This document shows, piece by piece, positions 29,151 to 38,149 of a stretch of DNA of 64,000 nucleotides. Source of the DNA: Saprospiraceae bacterium (lineage in GTDB: Bacteria > Bacteroidota > Bacteroidia > Chitinophagales > Saprospiraceae). The DNA lies in contig JAGQWX010000023.1 of NCBI GenBank assembly GCA_020436935.1, forward strand, positions 1-64,000, in the 5' to 3' direction. The translations under genes and the position numbers were made by a program. Position 1 is the first letter of the stretch; each line of letters begins with the position of its first letter. Under the pieces are notes generated by a model. The model saw nothing but the letters and a program-made list of their open reading frames with translations, did not search any database and was not told the origin of the DNA.

Positions 29151-32100
29151 ATGAGATTAAAGAGCCTGACCATAAAGGGATTTAAGAGTTTTGCCAACGA
29201 AACAGTCGTCCACTTCAATGAGGATGTCATAGGCGTTGTAGGCCCCAATGGATCGGGTAAATCAAATGTTGTTGACGCCATACGATGGGTACTCGGTGAG
29301 CAAAAAAACAGAGAGCTTCGTCTGGAGCAGATGAGCGACGTGATTTTCAACGGTACCAAAAAGCGCAAGGAGGCCAATGCAGCAGTTGTCGAATTGCTGT
29401 TTGAAAATGATAGAAACATTCTTCCAACCGAATATTCTCAAGTCTCCATATCCAGGACACTTTACAGAAGTGGTGAAAGCGAATACAGGCTCAACAATCT
29501 GGTGTGCAGACTCAAGGACATCAGGTCACTGCTGGTTGATACGGGCATTGGTTCAAATTCTTATGCAATCATTGCATTGGGAATGGTCGATGACATCCTC
29601 GAAGATAAGGAAGACGCCCGCAGACGGATGTTTGAGCAGGCGGCTGGGATATCCAAATACAAAAGCAGAAAAAAGGAAACATTCCAGAAACTGCAAAGTA
29701 CTTCCCAGGACCTGGATAGGGTAGAAGACCTTGTCTTTGAGATCGAAGGGAATATGAAAGCTCTGGAAAGACAAGCAAAACGGACCAAAAAGTATTTTGA
29801 ACTCAGAGAGGAATACAAAGTGCTGGCCATCAACAATGCCATCCGTTCGATACAAAGCCTGAAAGAGAAATACAAAGACATCAATCGCCAGATTACTGAA
29901 AAACAGGATCTTTACAATAAGCTTCAGGTGGCCATCCAGGAGCAGGAGGCTAAACTTCAGGTAGAGAAAAAGCAAATCCTGGATAAGGAAGTTACTCTTG
30001 GGGCTAAGCAAAAAGAACTGGGCCAGATAGTAGGCAATATCAGAAGTCTCGAGAGCGATAAGAGTTTGTCCGAACAATCAAGAAATTTCAAGACCCAAAA
30101 CATCAAAAACCTGGAGAAACAGCTTCGGGAGATGGAGGTGCAACAAGAACAGCTGGGCAACGAAATCAGTGCCTTGGAAGAACGGACAACAGCCGAAAAA
30201 GCCATTGCCACTACATTGCAAATCCAGATGGAAGAAGCTCTGGCAGTGCTGAACCAGTCCAGAGCATCCTATCAAAACATCAAGAGAGAACACGACCAGA
30301 GACTTACGGCCATCACAGCGCTCAAGAATGAAATATTTGACCTTGAGAAGTCTGTGGCCATCCTTCAAAACAATACCAACAACCTCAGTGGTGATAATTC
30401 CAGGCTGCAAGCCCTGAATGACAGCAGTGAAGACGACCGCAAAAATGCGGAGGTCAAACTGGAAGAAGTAAAGTCGAAGGTAGAGATAGCAGCCAAAAGT
30501 CTGGATCAGCTCAACGCCCAGGAAGAAGAGAAAAAACAACGCATAGCAACGCTCGAGCAGGAAAGAGACGGACTTCAGGATCAGATCAATCAGGTCAACA
30601 GACAGATTGATTCCCGACAAAACGAGTTTGACCTGCTCAAAAGCATGATCGAAAACTTTGAAGGTTTTCCGGAGTCAATCAAGTTTTTGGCCTCTAAATG
30701 GAGAAAGGATGTACCCATTCTCTCAGATATTTTGGATGTAGACGAGGCTTATAAGTCAGTCATTGAGCAATACCTCGAGCCATATCTGAATCATTATATT
30801 GTCAATGATCTCACCGACGCTGCTGCAGCCATCAAAATATTAAACGGAGCTCAAAAGGGAAAGGCCAACTTTTTCCTGATGGACAGAATACACAGCACCG
30901 GGCACAAGGAAGAAATGATGGGGGCGATCCCGGCTGCTTCCGTAGTCAAGGTAGAAGAAAGATTCAAAAAGCTCATAGAGCATCTGCTCCACAATGCCTT
31001 CATCATTGAGCGGTCCATCGATGACTTCAGATATGAAGACGGCTATGAAAATCTAGTGCTCTTGTCTTCCAACGGAAGCTTTATTCAGAGTGGTGCCATG
31101 GTTTCCGGAGGGTCAGTAGGACTGTTTGAGGGTAAAAAAATAGGCCGTAAAAAGAACCTGGAAAAACTGGAAGACTTACTCAAAAAGCTTCAAACCAACA
31201 GATCAGACCTTGTCGATAAAATCGAAAAGGCTAAAGCTGAGCTCAGAACCCTGAGGGCACAGGATGTCACCCAGACGGTGCAAAAGCTCAACAGAGAACA
31301 TCAACAACTGCAGCAGGAACAGGTCAAGCTGGCTGTGCAGTTTGAAAATATCGACAAGCTCACCAAAGAAAGGCTTTCGCAAATCAAATCCAACTCCGAG
31401 CGATTAGAACGATTAGAGGCTGAAATAGCCCAGAAACTGGCACAGATAGCGGATAAACAGTCGGCACTATTAGAGAAGGAGGCAACTTCTGCCGGCGACC
31501 TGGGTCTTGATGCAACCAGTGAGGCCATGTCTAAAGCATCCGAGAAGTACAACGAAACCAACATCAACCACATCAGACAACAAAATCTGGTGCAGAACTT
31601 TCAAAAAGACCTCGATTACAAGACTTCCAGGCTCAAAGAAATTGCCCAAAGATCCAAAATCGAGACTGTCAGACTGGGTCGCGAGAGGGAAGAATACATC
31701 GAGCTCAGCAATAAGTTGGTGGTCCTGGACAATGACCTCACCAAATTGTACAAAGAAAAATCCGGTTACCAGGGCAATCTATCTGAAGCAGAGCAGTCTT
31801 ATTACAAAGCCCGCGAAGCGGTGAGTGACCTGGAAGAAAAACTTAAGCAAACCAACAGGCAAAGCAACGTACTGCAAGTAGAAGTCAACCAACTCAAGGA
31901 CAACTTCAACGAGGTTAAATATGAGATCACAGCCGTTGGTGACCGACTCAATATCGAGTTTGGCGTGACAGTCAACGACATCATCAACGAGGTTCCTGAC
32001 GAAACCATACCATTGGATGAAGTATTGCAAAAAGCAGAATCGCTCAAGCAAAAGATCCAGAATTTTGGGGAGATCAACCCATTGGCACTCGAAGCCTACG

Positions 32101-32696
32101 AAGAAATCAAAGTGAGGTACGATCTCATCATTCAGCAGCGGGCAGATATTTTTGCTGCGAAAGAATCTTTGTTACAGACCATCAAAGAGATAGAAGAAAC
32201 AGCTACCAAACAGTTCATGAGTTCATTCGAACAAATCAGAACCAATTTTATTACGGTCTTCAGAAGCCTGTTTACCGAAGATGATACTTGTGATCTGATC
32301 CTATTGGAACCAGAAGATCCGCTCGAATCGCACATCGAGATCATTGCCAAACCAAAGGGAAAGAAACCAAAATCACTTTCACAACTGTCCGGAGGAGAGA
32401 AGACGCTTACGGCAACTGCTCTATTATTCGCTTTGTATCTTTTGAAGCCTGCGCCATTCTGTATTTTTGATGAGGTCGACGCACCGCTGGATGATGCTAA
32501 TATTGAAAAATTCAACCGCATCATCAAAAAATTCTCTGGTCAGTCACAGTTTATTATTGTGACCCACAACAAGGCTACAATGGCGGCGGTAGATGTGCTT
32601 TACGGGGTGTATATGCAGGAACAAGGGGTAAGCTCCGTGACTCCGGTAGACTTCAGAACCTATGAAAACAAAGCGGTTTTTGAAACCATCGCCTAG
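29151..32696 (+). CDS. smc: Chromosome segregation protein SMC
   Basis: An 1181-residue condensin ATPase. Domains: N-terminal head with Walker A GPNGSGKSN (about 32-40), coiled coil to about 500, hinge at about 503-660 (SGGSVGLFEGKKIG closes it), return coiled coil, and C-terminal head with signature LSGGEKTLTA (about 1078) and Walker B FCIFDEVDAPLDD (about 1104). It acts with ScpAB to compact and segregate the chromosome. The start at MRLKSLTIKGFKSF is the family start; an upstream in-frame TTG at 29115 lies inside the promoter. Converges on the response regulator with 10 bases between stops. Confidence 0.97.
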   Translation: MRLKSLTIKGFKSFANETVVHFNEDVIGVVGPNGSGKSNVVDAIRWVLGEQKNRELRLEQMSDVIFNGTKKRKEANAAVVELLFENDRNILPTEYSQVSISRTLYRSGESEYRLNNLVCRLKDIRSLLVDTGIGSNSYAIIALGMVDDILEDKEDARRRMFEQAAGISKYKSRKKETFQKLQSTSQDLDRVEDLVFEIEGNMKALERQAKRTKKYFELREEYKVLAINNAIRSIQSLKEKYKDINRQITEKQDLYNKLQVAIQEQEAKLQVEKKQILDKEVTLGAKQKELGQIVGNIRSLESDKSLSEQSRNFKTQNIKNLEKQLREMEVQQEQLGNEISALEERTTAEKAIATTLQIQMEEALAVLNQSRASYQNIKREHDQRLTAITALKNEIFDLEKSVAILQNNTNNLSGDNSRLQALNDSSEDDRKNAEVKLEEVKSKVEIAAKSLDQLNAQEEEKKQRIATLEQERDGLQDQINQVNRQIDSRQNEFDLLKSMIENFEGFPESIKFLASKWRKDVPILSDILDVDEAYKSVIEQYLEPYLNHYIVNDLTDAAAAIKILNGAQKGKANFFLMDRIHSTGHKEEMMGAIPAASVVKVEERFKKLIEHLLHNAFIIERSIDDFRYEDGYENLVLLSSNGSFIQSGAMVSGGSVGLFEGKKIGRKKNLEKLEDLLKKLQTNRSDLVDKIEKAKAELRTLRAQDVTQTVQKLNREHQQLQQEQVKLAVQFENIDKLTKERLSQIKSNSERLERLEAEIAQKLAQIADKQSALLEKEATSAGDLGLDATSEAMSKASEKYNETNINHIRQQNLVQNFQKDLDYKTSRLKEIAQRSKIETVRLGREREEYIELSNKLVVLDNDLTKLYKEKSGYQGNLSEAEQSYYKAREAVSDLEEKLKQTNRQSNVLQVEVNQLKDNFNEVKYEITAVGDRLNIEFGVTVNDIINEVPDETIPLDEVLQKAESLKQKIQNFGEINPLALEAYEEIKVRYDLIIQQRADIFAAKESLLQTIKEIEETATKQFMSSFEQIRTNFITVFRSLFTEDDTCDLILLEPEDPLESHIEIIAKPKGKKPKSLSQLSGGEKTLTATALLFALYLLKPAPFCIFDEVDAPLDDANIEKFNRIIKKFSGQSQFIIVTHNKATMAAVDVLYGVYMQEQGVSSVTPVDFRTYENKAVFETIA

Positions 32697-32706
32697 GTGA
32701 GCCCGA

Positions 32707-33384
32707 TCAATGATACCTTGATATTCTGACTTTATATATTTGGTTTTCGATCGCATAAATGATCAGTCCTGCTGTATTTTTTGCTCCTGTTTTCAGCAGC
32801 AAATTCTGACGGTGTCCTTCGACAGTCCGTGCACTTATGAACAGTTTTTCTCCAATTTCTTTATTGGTGTACTCTTCGCAGATCAATTTCAATATTTCAT
32901 CTTCCCTTTCAGATAATGAATGGTGGTCTGTCTTGCCTGATGGTGTTGTCATATTTCTCTCTCTTAGTACTTTAAAAACATAATCATTGAAGTGGTACCC
33001 TTTTTCTGCAACATTGAGTACCGTATTCAGTACTTCCTGGGGTTCCTCATTTTTGTTGAGAAATGCTGAAGCGCCATCGCGTATCATTTTACTGATGATG
33101 CCTGCATTGTAATGGGAAGAAAGTATGATGATCCTTGGGTAATGAGGCAGTTGCTGAATAGATTGCAAAGCTTCAACGCCGTCCATGACGGGCATGGACA
33201 GATCAAGCAATACAACGTCAAGCGCATGGGGTGAATTCTTAAGATATTCAAGCAAATCTTTGCCATTGGTGGCCGTGAAATCAACACTTATGTTTTCATG
33301 TTGACTGATAATCATTTTGATGCCTGAGATGAATAGTTTTTCATCATCAACAATGCCGACGCGATATAATGTGTCAGTAGTCAT
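32707..33384 (-). CDS. LuxR/NarL-family response regulator
   Basis: A 225-residue regulator. The receiver domain (1-125) has DD at 13-14, the phosphate acceptor D61 in VVLLDLSMPV and the Lys in FLNKNEEP. The helix-turn-helix domain (about 153-220) has LSEREDEILKLICEEYTNKEIGEKLFISARTVEGHRQNLLLKTG. It is the last gene of a four-gene operon and overlaps the kinase gene by 4 bases (ATGA), so the two are a cognate pair. Confidence 0.93.
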   Translation of the reverse strand: MTTDTLYRVGIVDDEKLFISGIKMIISQHENISVDFTATNGKDLLEYLKNSPHALDVVLLDLSMPVMDGVEALQSIQQLPHYPRIIILSSHYNAGIISKMIRDGASAFLNKNEEPQEVLNTVLNVAEKGYHFNDYVFKVLRERNMTTPSGKTDHHSLSEREDEILKLICEEYTNKEIGEKLFISARTVEGHRQNLLLKTGAKNTAGLIIYAIENQIYKVRISRYH

Positions 33385-34166
33385 GATAATGATTTTAGTT
33401 TTTTGGGAATATTAATTGTGGCTTGAAAACCCTGACCTGGCTTTGATGCAAATGCCACAGTACCTTCCAGGATATCTAACCTTGATTGAATGTTGCTCAT
33501 GCCCAGCCCCTTGCTAAATGCTGTAATATCTGTGCCATTTCCGTTGTCCGCATATGACAATTCCAGTCCATTTGCAGATTCCTCCAAAGTAATGCTGATG
33601 TTTGTGGCATGGGCGTGTTTGATGGTGTTGTTGAGAAGCTCCTGAAAAATGCGAAATATGTGTACGGCATTTTCACCCTTTTCGCTTTCATCTTTGAGTT
33701 GATTGGAAAAAAGGCATTTGATGCCCGATGTGCGATCTACTTTTTGAACCATTTCTTCCAAAGCATAGGTCCAGCCCAGTTTATCGATCATCGGAGGAAC
33801 CAGCTCATGGGAAATGGTTCGCGCTGTTTCTGAAGCATCGGCCAATAAGTCGATGCTTTCTCCGATGGGACTCTCTGTTTCGCCACCAGCATAAACCATT
33901 TGACGAAGATGAAGGGCAGCAAGATTGATTTTGGCAGAAACAGCGTCGTGCAAATTGCGGGCTATCCTGGTTCGTTCATCCTCCTGAACCTGCACAATTT
34001 TCTGTAACATATTTTTTTGGTGCTCGATCTCCAGATTTTTGAGTTCAAGCTGTCCTGAAACGATTTTTTTTTGAGAATAATTGAGGAAGAAAATAAATGC
34101 CAGGGCTATAAAGGCCACCAGAAATACGACAGCCATTAACATCCAAACAAAATTCGCCTCTCCCAT
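33381..34166 (-). CDS. NarL-type sensor histidine kinase (HisKA_3)
   Basis: A 261-residue kinase with one N-terminal membrane segment (about 7-29) and almost no periplasmic part, a short coiled coil, the HisKA_3 phosphorylation box DERTRIARNLHDAVSAKI (H73) and a HATPase domain (ELLNNTIKHAHA, YADNGNG, KGLGMSNIQSRL). Because it has no sensor domain of its own, input must come from a partner; the polytopic membrane protein and lipoprotein encoded just upstream are candidates (inference). Confidence 0.9.
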   Translation of the reverse strand: MGEANFVWMLMAVVFLVAFIALAFIFFLNYSQKKIVSGQLELKNLEIEHQKNMLQKIVQVQEDERTRIARNLHDAVSAKINLAALHLRQMVYAGGETESPIGESIDLLADASETARTISHELVPPMIDKLGWTYALEEMVQKVDRTSGIKCLFSNQLKDESEKGENAVHIFRIFQELLNNTIKHAHATNISITLEESANGLELSYADNGNGTDITAFSKGLGMSNIQSRLDILEGTVAFASKPGQGFQATINIPKKLKSLS

Positions 34167-34189
34167 ATAATTTCAATACCGTTGTATCC

Positions 34190-34840
34190 TCACCTGATGG
34201 CAGGTGAAAATCTTTTAATTAAACTATAAGCGATGATTAATTTGGATAATAAAACAAACAAACTTCTTGAAATCCAAACCAATAACTGGATGTCCCTTTC
34301 GAAGCTGAGTATAAAGTTACTACAAAATAAGACAACAAGAGAAACAAGTTGCGCTAAAAAAATGCCGGATACCAACCATTTCTGAGTATGAAACTCAAGG
34401 CCGGCAATGCCCATGTCAATCATTTTTAGAAAGAATCTCACACAATAAAAGATCACCACCAGGCCCGAAAGTGTAAGACCGTAAGAATTGAAAGTATCGA
34501 TTTTTTGAATAAAAATTGAGTTGACCAAAATCAGCAAAACAACGGCCCACCTCAGTAGATTTTCACTCGGTTTATCCCAGGCCCCCGGCAGCTTCGCAAA
34601 TAAAAAGGACAACAATAGCACTTCCGAAAGTGCATATACATGGAAAAGAAACAAGTTGTTTATTCCCTCCTGTGCCAATACGTAAGATGTAGCCTCAAAA
34701 CCAAAAGCCACAATGAGATAAGTAAAAATGATGCCACCTGATATTGTCTTCTCCTGCCATTTCAAGAATGCCAGTACAACATTTATCAATGATATCAATA
34801 ACGAAATTAAAGCAAGAGCAGACAATATCTTCAGCAGCAT
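34190..34840 (-). CDS. Polytopic membrane protein of a signalling operon
   Basis: A 216-residue integral membrane protein with about seven hydrophobic segments and short loops. I do not recognise a named family; comparable seven-helix proteins are often found beside NarL-type kinases in Bacteroidota. It lies 23 bases upstream of the kinase and 8 bases downstream of the lipoprotein gene, so all four are one transcript. It probably acts as the membrane sensor or as a coupling protein for the short kinase (inference). Confidence 0.7.
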   Translation of the reverse strand: MLLKILSALALISLLISLINVVLAFLKWQEKTISGGIIFTYLIVAFGFEATSYVLAQEGINNLFLFHVYALSEVLLLSFLFAKLPGAWDKPSENLLRWAVVLLILVNSIFIQKIDTFNSYGLTLSGLVVIFYCVRFFLKMIDMGIAGLEFHTQKWLVSGIFLAQLVSLVVLFCSNFILSFERDIQLLVWISRSLFVLLSKLIIAYSLIKRFSPAIR

Positions 34841-34848
34841 ACAATTAT

Positions 34849-35310
34849 TTATTCATCATCGCCTCCTACGCATCCCGGAGGACAAGGTTGGGTGATATCG
34901 TACACATGGTCATCTCCCGAAATCATATTGTTTCCTGAAGAATCAACTCCAACAGCCATCAAATGAGGAACATTAGGGTCAACACTTTCATCCAAACCCA
35001 GGTACAATCTGACTTTAGCCGGTTTTTCTCCTACAACCTCAGAAAAGTCAACAACGGGCATGGTGAAATACTGGATCGTTTTTGTCGCCTGATTTTTACC
35101 TACTGACTTTTTCCAGTTGTCTTTCCAAAGGTTAAAGGTGGCCACGGAAATGGTGTCCTTGTCTTTTACTTTGTACTTGTTGGACGGTACTTCGACCACT
35201 GTTTCCGTAGGCTCTTCTACAGGAGCAACTACAGGAGATTCGGTTTTTTGGGTACAATTCGCAAAAACAATTACGATGAGTAAAAACGTGAAGTAATAGT
35301 GCGGTTTCAT
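34849..35310 (-). CDS. Small lipoprotein, first gene of the signalling operon
   Basis: A 153-residue lipoprotein (LIVIVFANC, C19) with a short Pro/Glu/Val-rich linker (about 25-45) and a compact beta-type domain. It ends in CPPGCVGGDDE, a two-cysteine tail that could form a disulfide or bind metal. No family is recognised. Its position at the head of the lipoprotein, membrane protein, kinase, regulator operon suggests an extracytoplasmic sensing or accessory role (inference). Confidence 0.7.
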   Translation of the reverse strand: MKPHYYFTFLLIVIVFANCTQKTESPVVAPVEEPTETVVEVPSNKYKVKDKDTISVATFNLWKDNWKKSVGKNQATKTIQYFTMPVVDFSEVVGEKPAKVRLYLGLDESVDPNVPHLMAVGVDSSGNNMISGDDHVYDITQPCPPGCVGGDDE

Positions 35311-35393
35311 GATGATAATTATTTTATTTATAATGAATTGTAAATTTAAAATAATACCAACATATATAATCTTTTTGATTTGAAATTTAAAGA

Positions 35394-35436
35394 TACCACG
35401 TAGAAATACGTGGTAGAGAAAGCGTAGAAATACGCT
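35394..35436. repeat. Two adjacent hairpins with GAAA loops
   Basis: TACCACGTA-GAAA-TACGTGGTA (35394-35415) and AGCGTA-GAAA-TACGCT (35421-35436) are perfect stems with the same tetraloop; the 12-mer CGTAGAAATACG is repeated 24 bases apart. A third weaker stem (CTGGT ... ACCAG, 35435-35452) follows. The group lies in the divergent region upstream of the lipoprotein gene and of the secreted-protein gene at 35555. Confidence 0.7.
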
Positions 35437-35554
35437 GGTCTGTACACACCAGTGTCGGTTACATTTGTCTCAACAAGTTTTGATGGGAAATAACAAATAC
35501 ATATTGACAATCAGGTACCAATTCGGTGAAATCAGAGTTGTCTTTTTGAAACAA

Positions 35555-36262
35555 ATGCATTACTCTTTTTCCCTGTTGAAGTGCTTGATTTTCTTGCTTG
35601 TGTTGATTGCATACGACAAGTCTGATGGGCAAGCGAGCAATGCGCAGTTTTTTGAAGAAAGATATAGCCTCATCAAGGGAATTCATTACATCATTGATGA
35701 CTCATTGATAAATTTTAAGAATGACACACCATTTGAACTCATTCAGACCATCGGAGATACTTTACTCATAAGATTTTATCAGAGTGATTCCAGCGATGGA
35801 GTCATAAAACCTGATTGTAAATTGTTTTTTGGAGATGGATATGATGCCCGGATCAAATTTACGGACTGGGACATTCGGCCACTGACCATCCCCATCAAAT
35901 TGAGGCCAAAAATTTTGACCAATCCTCTGCAGTTTCAGGCTGACGTTGCCATCGGACCATATTTTGGGTACCAGTTTGGAAGTATGAGGTATGCTGAGCA
36001 GGGAGTCAAGACCACCAGTGGTACCGCGGCATTGTTTTGTACGCCTTCACTGATAGACCTGGACGAAAACAACAATGATTCCAATGCCACGGATAATGTG
36101 CTGGGAATTACCCTTGGTGGAGGTTTTTTATTGAACGTGAATGAAAACCAGTTTGGAATTGTTTGCGGATGGGATTATGTAGGAGGCAATCCTTCACTCA
36201 GCTGGTTGTATCAGGGAAGGTTCTGGACTTCCATTTCAATGGGATTTAAAATCAACGATTAA
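35555..36262 (+). CDS. Secreted protein of unknown function
   Basis: A 235-residue protein with a signal peptide (LLKCLIFLLVLIAYDKSDGQ). The mature part is beta-rich with features of a small outer-membrane or surface protein (GPYFGYQFGSMRYAEQG, GVTLGGGFLLNV-like strands, ending RFWTSISMGFKIND with alternating polar and apolar residues), so a small beta-barrel is plausible. The start at MHYSF is chosen for the signal peptide; the frame is open to 35465. It lies 11 bases upstream of the patatin gene. Confidence 0.6.
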   Translation: MHYSFSLLKCLIFLLVLIAYDKSDGQASNAQFFEERYSLIKGIHYIIDDSLINFKNDTPFELIQTIGDTLLIRFYQSDSSDGVIKPDCKLFFGDGYDARIKFTDWDIRPLTIPIKLRPKILTNPLQFQADVAIGPYFGYQFGSMRYAEQGVKTTSGTAALFCTPSLIDLDENNNDSNATDNVLGITLGGGFLLNVNENQFGIVCGWDYVGGNPSLSWLYQGRFWTSISMGFKIND

Positions 36263-36273
36263 ATAATAATACA

Positions 36274-37161
36274 ATGGCTATCAGGAATTTGGTTTTTGAG
36301 GGAGGTGGAGTCAAGGGCATTGCATATGCAGGGGCGCTTGAAGTATTGGAAGGCAATGGATACCTGAATCTTCTCCAGAATGTGGCAGGAACCTCAGCGG
36401 GAGCGATAACCGCAGCAATGATGGCACTCAACTACAAGGCTTCTAAAATCAAAGAAATCATACTCAACTTCGACTTCAAGCAGTTTGAGGACGGCTTTGA
36501 TCCGTTGAGAGTACTGACCTCGTATGGATTGTACAAAGGTGATGCTTTTTTGCAATGGATGAAAGATAGGATATCTGACATTGGAGGAGATCCGAATATG
36601 ACATTTGCCGACCTCAATGGACCCGGAACTACTTACAGGCATTTATCGGTTGTAGCAACAGATTTATACACCCAAAATATCCAGGTTTTTTCGAAAGAAA
36701 CCACACCGAATACTATTGTGGCCGAGGCAGTAAGGGCATCGATGTCTATTCCCATATTCTTTAAGTCATGGCAATTCAGCAATCAGTCGCCCAATGACCA
36801 TATTTATGTTGACGGTGGAGTGATTCTCAATTATCCTATTGAGTTATTTGATGTAAATGGAGTCATCAATGAAGAGACATTAGGTTTGTATCTGGCAAAT
36901 GTTTCTGGCAAGCCAACAGTAGACGCCTTTGGACATGACCATATCATACAATACATCAAATCATTATTTGACACCTTGTTGAAAGTTCAAAACATAGACT
37001 TCAGCGAAGACAAAGAAGAAGAGGCCCGTACCATCATCATTGATGACCTTGGCATTTCAGCCACTGACTTTGGGCTCACGGCACAGCAAAAACAAGAATT
37101 GTTGGATTCCGGGTCAAAAGCAGCAAAGGCATGGATCAATGCGAATCCACTTTCATTATAA
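36274..37161 (+). CDS. Patatin-like phospholipase
   Basis: A 295-residue serine lipase. It has the oxyanion loop EGGGVKGIAYAG (residues 9-15), the nucleophile motif GTSAG (S41) and the catalytic aspartate in VDGGVI (D181), which is the Ser-Asp dyad of patatins. There is no signal peptide, so it is cytoplasmic or delivered by another route. It is probably co-transcribed with the secreted-protein gene and ends at a strong terminator. No cyclic-nucleotide synthase or other defence partner is adjacent, so an antiphage role is not indicated. Confidence 0.9.
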   Translation: MAIRNLVFEGGGVKGIAYAGALEVLEGNGYLNLLQNVAGTSAGAITAAMMALNYKASKIKEIILNFDFKQFEDGFDPLRVLTSYGLYKGDAFLQWMKDRISDIGGDPNMTFADLNGPGTTYRHLSVVATDLYTQNIQVFSKETTPNTIVAEAVRASMSIPIFFKSWQFSNQSPNDHIYVDGGVILNYPIELFDVNGVINEETLGLYLANVSGKPTVDAFGHDHIIQYIKSLFDTLLKVQNIDFSEDKEEEARTIIIDDLGISATDFGLTAQQKQELLDSGSKAAKAWINANPLSL

Positions 37162-37342
37162 AATTGCATACAGTATTCACCAAGTAGCATAATAGTTAAC
37201 CCCAAGGGAGTGGGGCTCTGGTCCCTCTCCCATCTTTTATAAGATAAGACCGGATTGCATGGTTTCAAGTGTTTCGTGGAACCTATCAGGTTTGGATTTT
37301 TAATCGAATAATATTTATCAGCATCCAAATGAAAGATTTGGG

Positions 37343-37366
37343 AAAGGGGCAAAGGCCCCTTTTTTA
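37343..37366 (+). terminator. Terminator after the patatin gene
   Basis: AAAGGGGC and GCCCCTTT form an 8-bp stem around AAAG, followed by TTTTTTA. It lies about 180 bases beyond the patatin stop; the bases between (37162-37342) hold no gene. Confidence 0.8.
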
Positions 37367-37486
37367 TTTATTCTTTTAAGTTGTTGATTCACTGTTGAAT
37401 AGAGGAGTTTTTTGTTGTAGTAGTTTAAAAGCAACCAACGTCAATGCAATTAATTCACTAAACTTGTACCAGAAAAAGCTTCATCA

Positions 37487-38068
37487 TTGAATTATCTGGC
37501 CCACATGCAACTTTCCTGTAGCGATGATTACCTTTTGATGGGTAATTTTCTCGGTGATATGCTCGACTTGCATGAGACAGAAAAATTGCCAGCTGCCTAC
37601 CAGCAGGGGGTTAAGTTGCACCGCCTGATTGATTCATATACAGATACGCACCCGGTGGTGAGCGAGGTCAACAAATTGCTCCACCCCAATCACCACAAAT
37701 ATGCTCCTGTGGTTTCTGATGTCATATTTGATTTTTTTCTTGCCCTGAACTGGAGCAAGTTCGAAAGCCGTCCCTTGGAATCGTTTTGTCAAATGGTGTA
37801 TCAAATCATCGGAGACCATATGCATCTTTTGAGTGGAAGAAAACGGAATATGGTGGAGCATATGGTGTCGGACAATTTCCTGATGAAGTACACCAACATT
37901 GAGGGCATGCAATTTGTCTTCAATAAGATGTCGGCCAGAAGCAGGTATGTATCCAATTTTCCTAAAGCCATTGAGGACATTGAAATCCATTATGATGAAA
38001 TCAACAGATTATTCAATTTGTTTTACCCGGATTTGGTGGGGGAAGTGAATAGGTTTTGCAGGTGTTGA
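37487..38068 (+). CDS. Acyl carrier protein phosphodiesterase-like protein (DUF479/AcpH family)
   Basis: A 193-residue protein starting at TTG with MNYLAHMQLSCSDDYLLMGNFLGDML, the conserved opening of the AcpH family; the GNFLGD aspartate and later HRLIDSYTD and VVSDVIFDFFLA residues are the likely metal ligands of its HD-like helical fold. E. coli AcpH removes phosphopantetheine from ACP, but many members have no tested activity. No ATG is available that keeps the conserved N-terminus, so the TTG start is well supported. Confidence 0.82.
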   Translation: MNYLAHMQLSCSDDYLLMGNFLGDMLDLHETEKLPAAYQQGVKLHRLIDSYTDTHPVVSEVNKLLHPNHHKYAPVVSDVIFDFFLALNWSKFESRPLESFCQMVYQIIGDHMHLLSGRKRNMVEHMVSDNFLMKYTNIEGMQFVFNKMSARSRYVSNFPKAIEDIEIHYDEINRLFNLFYPDLVGEVNRFCRC

Positions 38069-38079
38069 GGAAAGCGGTT

Positions 38080-38107
38080 AGTCCTTAGCTGTTAGCCCTT
38101 AGCTTTT
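38080..38107 (+). repeat. AGCTGTT-type heptamer repeat
   Basis: Four consecutive seven-base units AGTCCTT, AGCTGTT, AGCCCTT, AGCTTTT begin 12 bases after the AcpH-like stop. The same family of heptamers occurs at 54899-54940. Confidence 0.85.
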
Positions 38108-38149
38108 GAATTTTGCTTCGCTTCGCTCAGAGTATTTATCGATGATGAA

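Noticed and set aside
36274..37161. Patatin as a CBASS effector (CapV-like)
   Set aside because: No cyclic-nucleotide synthase, ubiquitin-like or other defence gene is adjacent; it pairs with a secreted protein instead.
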